Program-made: the position numbers and the translations under genes
Source: Prauserella marina
GTDB lineage: Bacteria > Actinomycetota > Actinomycetes > Mycobacteriales > Pseudonocardiaceae
Assembly: GCF_002240355.1 (NCBI RefSeq)
Contig: NZ_CP016353.1
Span: 4,018,501-4,082,500 of the forward strand
Length of the DNA: 64,000 nt
Direction of reading: 5' to 3'
Shown here: one piece after another, positions 59,227-64,000 of the stretch
Layout: each line of letters begins with the position of its first letter
How positions within the stretch are numbered: the first letter of the stretch is position 1
The notes under the pieces: generated by a model
Seen by the model: the letters and a program-made list of their open reading frames with translations, nothing else
Told to the model about the DNA's origin: nothing
Databases searched by the model: none

Positions 59227-60339
59227 GTGATCACATACGATCGCGTCACGAAGCGCTATCCGGACGGCACCGTCGCGTTGGATGAACTCTCGGTGGAATG
59301 CCCTGCCGGCGAGATCACCGTCTTCGTCGGCACTTCGGGCGGCGGGAAGACCACCGCGCTGCGCATGGTCAACAACATGGTCGAGCCAACGAGCGGCACG
59401 GTGAGCATCGACGGCGAGGACGTCCGCACCCGCAAACCGGCCCAGCTGCGCAGAGGGATCGGTTACGTCATCCAGCAGGTGGGTCTTTTCCCCCACCGCA
59501 CCATCGTCGACAACATCGCCACCGTTCCTTATTTGCTTGGCTGGAACAAAAAGCGGGCCCGCGCCCGCGCGATGGAGCTGATGGAGCGGGTCGGCCTACC
59601 GTCGACAATGGCCTCCCGCTACGCGTTCCAGCTCTCCGGTGGGCAGCAGCAGCGCGTCGGCGTCGCACGCGCGCTCGCCGCCGATCCGCCCGTCCTGTTG
59701 ATGGACGAACCGTTCAGCGCCGTCGACCCCGTCGTGCGCGCCGAACTTCAGGAAGAGTTGCTGCGCCTGCAATCCGAACTCCGTAAAACTATTGTCTTCG
59801 TCACGCACGACATCGACGAGGCGATCAAACTGGGCGATCGCATCGGCGTCTTTCGCACCGGTGGGAAACTCGTGCAGTTCGGTTCGCCGGAAACCCTGCT
59901 GACCGATCCGGCCGACGAGTTCGTCGCGGCTTTCCTCGGCAGGGACAGGGGAATCAAGCGGCTCTCCTTCCTCGCGGCCAAAGGACTGCCGCTGCGGGAC
60001 GAGCCGGTGCTGTCCGCCGATTCGCCGTCCTCCGGCGCGGCGAGCGCCGCCGCGGAAGAGGCGTGGCTGCTCGCCGTCGACGCCGAACGGAAACCGCTCG
60101 GCTGGGTGTCCACGGAAGACCTCGCGGGAACGGCGACGATCGGTGAGGCCCCGCTTCATCCCATCGGTCATCCCTTCGACGTCGAGACCGACTCGCTGCG
60201 GGCCGCGCTCGACGCCGCGGTGCTTTCCCCCGCGGGAAGCGCCGTCGGGGTCGACTCCGGTGGCGCGGTCGTCGGCGTGGTGAGCCAGGAAGAACTGGGA
60301 GCCGCGATCCGCGGCGGGTTCGGGGGCGGCGTCACGTGA
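59227..60339 (+). CDS. OpuC/ProV-type quaternary-amine ABC transporter ATPase
   Basis: A 370-residue ABC ATPase. Walker A is G-T-S-G-G-G-K-T-T, the signature loop L-S-G-G-Q-Q-Q-R, Walker B L-L-M-D-E-P, with D-loop S-A-V-D-P and switch His in F-V-T-H-D. Residues about 240-365 resemble a reduced CBS tail, as in OpuCA/ProV proteins that sense ionic strength. GTG start at 59227 behind AAGGAG. First gene of a unit with two permeases, a solute receptor and a P450. Confidence 0.92.
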   Translation: MITYDRVTKRYPDGTVALDELSVECPAGEITVFVGTSGGGKTTALRMVNNMVEPTSGTVSIDGEDVRTRKPAQLRRGIGYVIQQVGLFPHRTIVDNIATVPYLLGWNKKRARARAMELMERVGLPSTMASRYAFQLSGGQQQRVGVARALAADPPVLLMDEPFSAVDPVVRAELQEELLRLQSELRKTIVFVTHDIDEAIKLGDRIGVFRTGGKLVQFGSPETLLTDPADEFVAAFLGRDRGIKRLSFLAAKGLPLRDEPVLSADSPSSGAASAAAEEAWLLAVDAERKPLGWVSTEDLAGTATIGEAPLHPIGHPFDVETDSLRAALDAAVLSPAGSAVGVDSGGAVVGVVSQEELGAAIRGGFGGGVT

Positions 60340-60980
60340 AATGGGACTGGGTCGCCGACCACGTGCCCGACCTGGTGGAGCTGACCGGTCAGCACGCCTA
60401 TCTCGCGCTGCTCCCCGTCCTTTTCGGACTGCTGATCTCGGTGCCGCTCGGAGTGCTGTGCGTGCGGTGGCCGAAACTGTATCCGCCGGTGTTCGGTGGC
60501 GCGAACCTGTTGTACGCGTTGCCTTCCATCGCGTTGTTCATCGTCCTCATCGACTACACCGGACTCACCGCGTGGACGGCGATCATCCCGCTCACCCTCT
60601 ACACGTTCTCGGTGCTGATCCCCAACGTCGTCGACGGGCTCCGTTCCGTTCCCGACGCCAGCAGGCAGGCCGCCACGGCGATGGGGTTCGGCACCACCCG
60701 GCGGCTCGTGCAGATCGAACTGCCCATCGCGGTCCCGGTCATCATGGCCGGGCTGAGGGTCGCGACCGTGTCGAGCATCAGCATGGTCAGTGTCGCCGCG
60801 CTCGTCGGGCTCGGCGGGCTCGGTCAGTTGTTCACCGACGGGTTCCAGCGGGACTTTCCCACCGAGATCATCGTCGGGATCGTGCTGACCGTGTTGCTGG
60901 CCTTCGTCTGTGACGCGCTGCTGGTGCTGGCGCAACGGCTGCTCACCCCGTGGGCGCGAGCGAGGGTGACGAGCCGATGA
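60336..60980 (+). CDS. OpuC-type ABC transporter permease (first)
   Basis: A 214-residue permease with about five to six helices. The EAA loop that contacts the ATPase is D-A-S-R-Q-A-A-T-A-M-G-F-G-T. The L-Y-A-L-P-S-I-A-L-F and V-G-L-G-G-L-G segments follow OpuCB/OpuCD. The GTG start overlaps the ATPase stop (GTGA). It pairs with the next permease to form a heterodimeric channel. Confidence 0.92.
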   Translation: MKWDWVADHVPDLVELTGQHAYLALLPVLFGLLISVPLGVLCVRWPKLYPPVFGGANLLYALPSIALFIVLIDYTGLTAWTAIIPLTLYTFSVLIPNVVDGLRSVPDASRQAATAMGFGTTRRLVQIELPIAVPVIMAGLRVATVSSISMVSVAALVGLGGLGQLFTDGFQRDFPTEIIVGIVLTVLLAFVCDALLVLAQRLLTPWARARVTSR

Positions 60981-61654
60981 ACATACTCACGCTGTTCTGG
61001 GACTGGCTGAGCCAGCCGGCCCAGTGGTCGGGGCCCGACAGCATTCCGGCCAGATTCGGTGAGCACACCTACTATTCGGCGCTCTCGTTGCTCATCGCCG
61101 CCGCCATCGGCATTCCGTTCGGCTTGCTCACCGGCCACACCGGACGCGGCGGATTCATCGCCGCGACGCTGGCCAACTTCGCCCGCGCGCTGCCGACCGT
61201 CGGTGTCGTGATGCTGGTCGTGCTCGCCGTCGGCATCGGGCTGCAACCGGTCGTCGCCGCGATGGTGGCGCTGGCGATTCCCCCGATTCTCGTCAACACC
61301 TACGAGGGCATCAGATCCGTCGACGCGCAACTCAAGGACGCCGCGCAGGGCATGGGCATGACGGGGCCGGAAGTGCTGCGCAAAGTGGAGATTCCCGTCG
61401 CGCTGCCGCTGATCCTGCTCGGACTGCGCACCGCGGCGATCCAGATTGTGTCCACCGCGACCATCGCGGCCTACGTCGGCATGGGAGGTCTGGGCAGGTT
61501 CATCTTCGACGGGCTCGCTCGGCAGGACTACGAGCTCGTCGTCGGCGGCGCAGGATGCGTGGTGCTGCTGGCCGTCATCGTCACCCTCATCTTCCTGGTA
61601 TTGCGCAAAACCGTCGTCGCAAAGGGCGTGCTGCACAGGGAGAGCACCTCATGA
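60977..61654 (+). CDS. OpuC-type ABC transporter permease (second)
   Basis: A 225-residue permease homologous to the preceding one. EAA loop L-K-D-A-A-Q-G-M-G-M-T-G, with F-A-R-A-L-P-T-V-G and V-G-M-G-G-L-G typical of the family. The ATG overlaps the previous stop (ATGA); the nine codons upstream in frame are not used. Two different permeases plus a separate receptor place the system with OpuC/OusX-type importers rather than ProVWX with one permease. Confidence 0.92.
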   Translation: MNILTLFWDWLSQPAQWSGPDSIPARFGEHTYYSALSLLIAAAIGIPFGLLTGHTGRGGFIAATLANFARALPTVGVVMLVVLAVGIGLQPVVAAMVALAIPPILVNTYEGIRSVDAQLKDAAQGMGMTGPEVLRKVEIPVALPLILLGLRTAAIQIVSTATIAAYVGMGGLGRFIFDGLARQDYELVVGGAGCVVLLAVIVTLIFLVLRKTVVAKGVLHRESTS

Positions 61655-62607
61655 ATGGAGAGATCATGAAAAGACCCACCCGCGCAGGCAGGTTCCGGAC
61701 CGCGGCGGCACTGGGCATGGTCGCCACCTTCGCGCTCGGCGCGTGCTCCGGTGGCGGCGGGGACAATCCGTTGCAGGACACCGAGGGTGCGGGCACGCCC
61801 GCTCCAGAGGGCACCGTGGTCGTCGGCTCGGCCAACTTCCCCGAGAACGTCCTGCTCGGTGAGATCTACGCGCAGGCGCTGGAAGCCAAGGGCGTCAACG
61901 TCGAGAAGAAGCTCAACATCGGCAGCAGGGAGGTCATCTACAAGTCCGTCAGCGGCGGTGAGCTGACCGTGCTTCCCGAGTACAACGGGGCGCTGCTGGC
62001 CTACCTCGACGACACCTCGACGGCCGACACGACCGAGACGGTCAACGCCGAGCTGAACGAGAAGCTGCCGGAGGAGCTGACGCTGCTCGACTCCGCGGCG
62101 GCGGAGGACAAGGACTCGCTCGTCGTGCACAAGGAGACAGCGGACCGGTACAACCTCAGGACCATCGCCGACCTCGAACCCGTCGCGGGCGAGCTGATCC
62201 TCGGCGGGCCGCCGGAGTTCAAGACCCGCAGGCAGGGTTCCGTCGGCCTCAAGGAGGTCTACGGCATCGAGTTCCGGGAGTTCCGTTCACTCGACACCGC
62301 GGGTCCGGTCACCATCAACGCGCTCAAGGCCGGTGACATCGACGTGGCAAACCTGTTCACCACCGATCCCGCCGTCGCGACCGACGAATTCGTGGTGCTG
62401 GACGACCCCGAGAACCTGTTCAGCGCTCAGAACGTCACGCCGCTGGTGTACGAGCCCGCGCTGACCGACACGATCCGGGACACGCTCAACGCGGTCTCGG
62501 CCGAATTGGACACTCCGATGCTGCTCGACATGATGCAGCAGGTCGTCACGGCCAAGGAGGATCCGGACAAGGTCGCCGCCGAGTGGCTGAGGACGGCCGG
62601 TCTGTGA
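61651..62607 (+). CDS. OpuC-type solute-binding lipoprotein
   Basis: A 318-residue receptor. The signal peptide ends in the lipobox F-A-L-G-A-C-S, so it is lipid-anchored. The mature part follows OpuCC/OsmF: V-V-G-S-A-N-F-P-E-N-V-L-L-G-E-I, G-S-R-E-V-I-Y-K, then L-P-E-Y-N-G-A-L-L-A-Y-L. Ligands of this family are glycine betaine, choline, carnitine and, in EgtU, ergothioneine. ATG 61651 overlaps the permease stop; ATG 61666 with GGAGAG is an alternative. The aromatic-box residues need a structural model to name. Confidence 0.9.
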   Translation: MNGEIMKRPTRAGRFRTAAALGMVATFALGACSGGGGDNPLQDTEGAGTPAPEGTVVVGSANFPENVLLGEIYAQALEAKGVNVEKKLNIGSREVIYKSVSGGELTVLPEYNGALLAYLDDTSTADTTETVNAELNEKLPEELTLLDSAAAEDKDSLVVHKETADRYNLRTIADLEPVAGELILGGPPEFKTRRQGSVGLKEVYGIEFREFRSLDTAGPVTINALKAGDIDVANLFTTDPAVATDEFVVLDDPENLFSAQNVTPLVYEPALTDTIRDTLNAVSAELDTPMLLDMMQQVVTAKEDPDKVAAEWLRTAGL

Positions 62608-63779
62608 CATCCGGTTCGCGGCAACGGTTCCCGGTCGGAGCCTCGGCGTCGATCACGGAACTGGAGGCCGACCCGCACGCGTTGCTCGCCGCCCTGCGGG
62701 GCGGCGAGCCCGTGTCGTGGCTTCCCTCGCTGTCGGGCTGGCTGGTCACCAGCCACGAGCTCGCCGAAAAGGTACTGCGCGATCCGGCGACGTTCACAGT
62801 GGACGATCCCCGGTTCTCGACGGCGCGGGTCGTCGGGCCCAGCATGCTCTCGCTCGACGGCGAGCAACACGCGAGGCACAGGGAACCGTTCACCCACCCC
62901 TTCCGGCCTGCCGAGGTCAGGGGCCGGTTCACCGCCGTCATCGAAGACCACGTCGAGCGACTGCTCGCCACGATGCGCCCGAAGGGCGCAGCCGACCTGC
63001 GCGCCGAATTCGCGGGGCCGCTCGCCGTGGCGGTCGTCGCGGAGGCGCTGGGACTCACCGACGTCGACGCGGCGACGGTGCTGTCCTGGTATGCCGCCAT
63101 CGTCGATGCGGTGTCGGAGGTGACGGCGGGGCGGCCACGCGGCGACGCGGGCGTGGCGGCGATGGACGAGCTCAGGACAAGCGTTCTGCGCACTCTCGCC
63201 GAGCGGGACCCGGCTTCGATCCTGGTCGCCGCGGGCGAGCGGCTCAGCCCGGCCGAAGTCGTCGCCAATGCGGCGGTGCTCATGTTCGGTGGCATCGACA
63301 CCACGGAAGGCATGATCACCAACGCGGTGCTGCACCTGCTCGACCGGCCGGATCTGCTCGCCGCCGCCCGCTCCGACGAGGACCTGCTGCCTGCCGTCGT
63401 GGAGGAGTCGGTACGGCTGGAACCCGCCGCGGCGATCGTCGACCGTTACGCCACCACCGGCGTGGAACTCGGTGGCGCCACGATCGAGCGCGGAGACCTG
63501 GTGACCGTCTCGATCAGCGCGGCCAACCGCGATCCCGCCGTTTTCCCCGATCCGGACTCGTTCGATCCGCACCGGCCGAACGCGAGGCGCAATCTCGCCT
63601 TCGCCAAGGGCCCGCACTTCTGTATCGGGGCGCAGCTGGCCCGCACCGAAACGCTGGTCGCCCTGCGCGAGGTGCTGCGGTTGCCTGAGCTGGCCACCGA
63701 TCCCGCCCGGCCTTCGGCGCCGCGTGGCCTGGTGTTCCGTAAGCCGCGGGCCCTGCACGTCACCTGGAGCACCGGCTAG
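62604..63779 (+). CDS. cytochrome P450 coupled to the ABC transporter operon
   Basis: A 391-residue class I P450. The I-helix reads M-F-G-G-I-D-T-T, the E-x-x-R motif E-E-S-V-R-L and the heme loop F-A-K-G-P-H-F-C-I-G with the axial Cys. GTG 62604 overlaps the receptor stop (GTGA), so it is translated with the transporter. That coupling suggests it oxidises the imported compound, for example N-demethylation of a betaine or ring oxidation. No redox partner is adjacent. A GTG at 62583 is an alternative start. Confidence 0.92.
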   Translation: MTSGSRQRFPVGASASITELEADPHALLAALRGGEPVSWLPSLSGWLVTSHELAEKVLRDPATFTVDDPRFSTARVVGPSMLSLDGEQHARHREPFTHPFRPAEVRGRFTAVIEDHVERLLATMRPKGAADLRAEFAGPLAVAVVAEALGLTDVDAATVLSWYAAIVDAVSEVTAGRPRGDAGVAAMDELRTSVLRTLAERDPASILVAAGERLSPAEVVANAAVLMFGGIDTTEGMITNAVLHLLDRPDLLAAARSDEDLLPAVVEESVRLEPAAAIVDRYATTGVELGGATIERGDLVTVSISAANRDPAVFPDPDSFDPHRPNARRNLAFAKGPHFCIGAQLARTETLVALREVLRLPELATDPARPSAPRGLVFRKPRALHVTWSTG

Positions 63780-63780
63780 C

Positions 63781-63864
63781 GAGATCCGCGTCCAGAACGC
63801 CGAGATCCGCACTCGGGACGGCGAGATCCGCGTCCGGGGCGGCGAGATTCGCGCTCACGCACGC
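63781..63864. repeat. tandem 21-bp repeat array (four units)
   Basis: Units at 63781, 63802, 63823 and 63844: three begin GAGATCCGC and the fourth GAGATTCGCGCTC. It starts two bases after the P450 stop and lies between convergent genes. Same orientation as 51520-51603 and 48677-48697. Confidence 0.88.
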
Positions 63865-63913
63865 GAGAGGCACATCCGGCCTCGGCCGAGCGCTGCCGGT
63901 GACTCGTGCTCCG

Positions 63914-64000
63914 TCAGGTACGTTCGTCGCTCCCGGGTTCGAGGTGCCGCTCCAGTACGGCGGCTTCGGCGCGGAGCCGCTCGGCGGGTTCGGCGCGGCC
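63914..64000 (-). CDS. C-terminal end of an unidentified protein
   Basis: The last 28 codons of a leftward gene that continues beyond the window. The frame is open to the edge, has G or C in most third positions and reads A-E-R-L-R-A-E-A-A-V-L-E-R-H-L, a likely helix, ending E-R-T. No family can be assigned. Confidence 0.5.
   Translation of the reverse strand, partial: GRAEPAERLRAEAAVLERHLEPGSDERT

Overview
The window is GC-rich, densely coded DNA from a high-GC Gram-positive bacterium. The best guess is an actinomycete of the Amycolatopsis/Pseudonocardiaceae type. This rests on codon use (G/C in nearly every third position), SARP/AfsR-type regulators with NB-ARC domains, a SdhABC complex with a single membrane subunit, many GTG/TTG starts, and very many 4-base ATGA/GTGA gene overlaps. 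No rRNA, tRNA, prophage or CRISPR array was seen. The genus is inferred from gene content only.

Layout. 1-449: the C-terminal part of an XhoI/PaeR7I-type restriction endonuclease. 400-8851: a quinate/shikimate-type catabolic operon (3-dehydroshikimate dehydratase fused to an HPPD-like domain, Gfo/Idh/MocA oxidoreductase, type II dehydroquinase, TRAP transporter, zinc alcohol dehydrogenase) with a divergent LacI regulator. 8939-9796: a membrane protein of unknown function. 9960-15796: a second catabolic island around a LysR regulator (DapA-like lyase, RraA-like aldolase, flavin reductase; RidA, LigI-like amidohydrolase, MFS transporter), with a 35-bp perfect palindrome upstream. 16099-16751: two small proteins. 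16994-24323: a sugar-acid island (aldehyde dehydrogenase, Nramp-like transporter, KDPG-type aldolase, IlvD/Edd dehydratase, enolase-superfamily dehydratase, GntR) with repeated TTACATGCA sites. 24447-30024: TetR+MMPL exporter, MarR+luciferase-like oxidoreductase, DUF5996 protein.

30222-41743: sulfite-oxidase-like molybdoenzyme, cytochrome P450, SdhBAC with a divergent LysR, two GNAT acetyltransferases, secreted and PspC proteins, a GT39-type glycosyltransferase, and a guanidinium exporter preceded by a guanidine-III riboswitch. 41744-41910 is a 167-bp MITE-like element that exactly fills a convergent gap. 41911-47206: two large divergent SARP/NB-ARC regulators. 47231-51246: Nudix, imine-reductase-like enzyme, LysR and a Glu/Leu dehydrogenase. 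51247-52115 is noncoding and carries two opposed tandem-repeat arrays. 52116-53960 is an AcoR-like regulator.

53970-63779 is the most intriguing part. A LacI regulator with two back-to-back operators controls an amidohydrolase and a cysteine-dioxygenase-like protein. These converge on a histidine-ammonia-lyase homologue that lacks the MIO-forming Ala-Ser-Gly. An RpiR regulator is divergent from the lyase, and a complete OpuC-type betaine ABC transporter coupled to a P450 follows. I infer uptake and breakdown of a quaternary-ammonium or thio-imidazole compound such as ergothioneine or another histidine betaine. That is a hypothesis. 63914-64000 is the C-terminus of an unidentified gene.

A family of 21-bp tandem repeats (consensus GAGATCCGCACTC followed by 8 variable bases) recurs at five noncoding sites, three of them between convergent genes.
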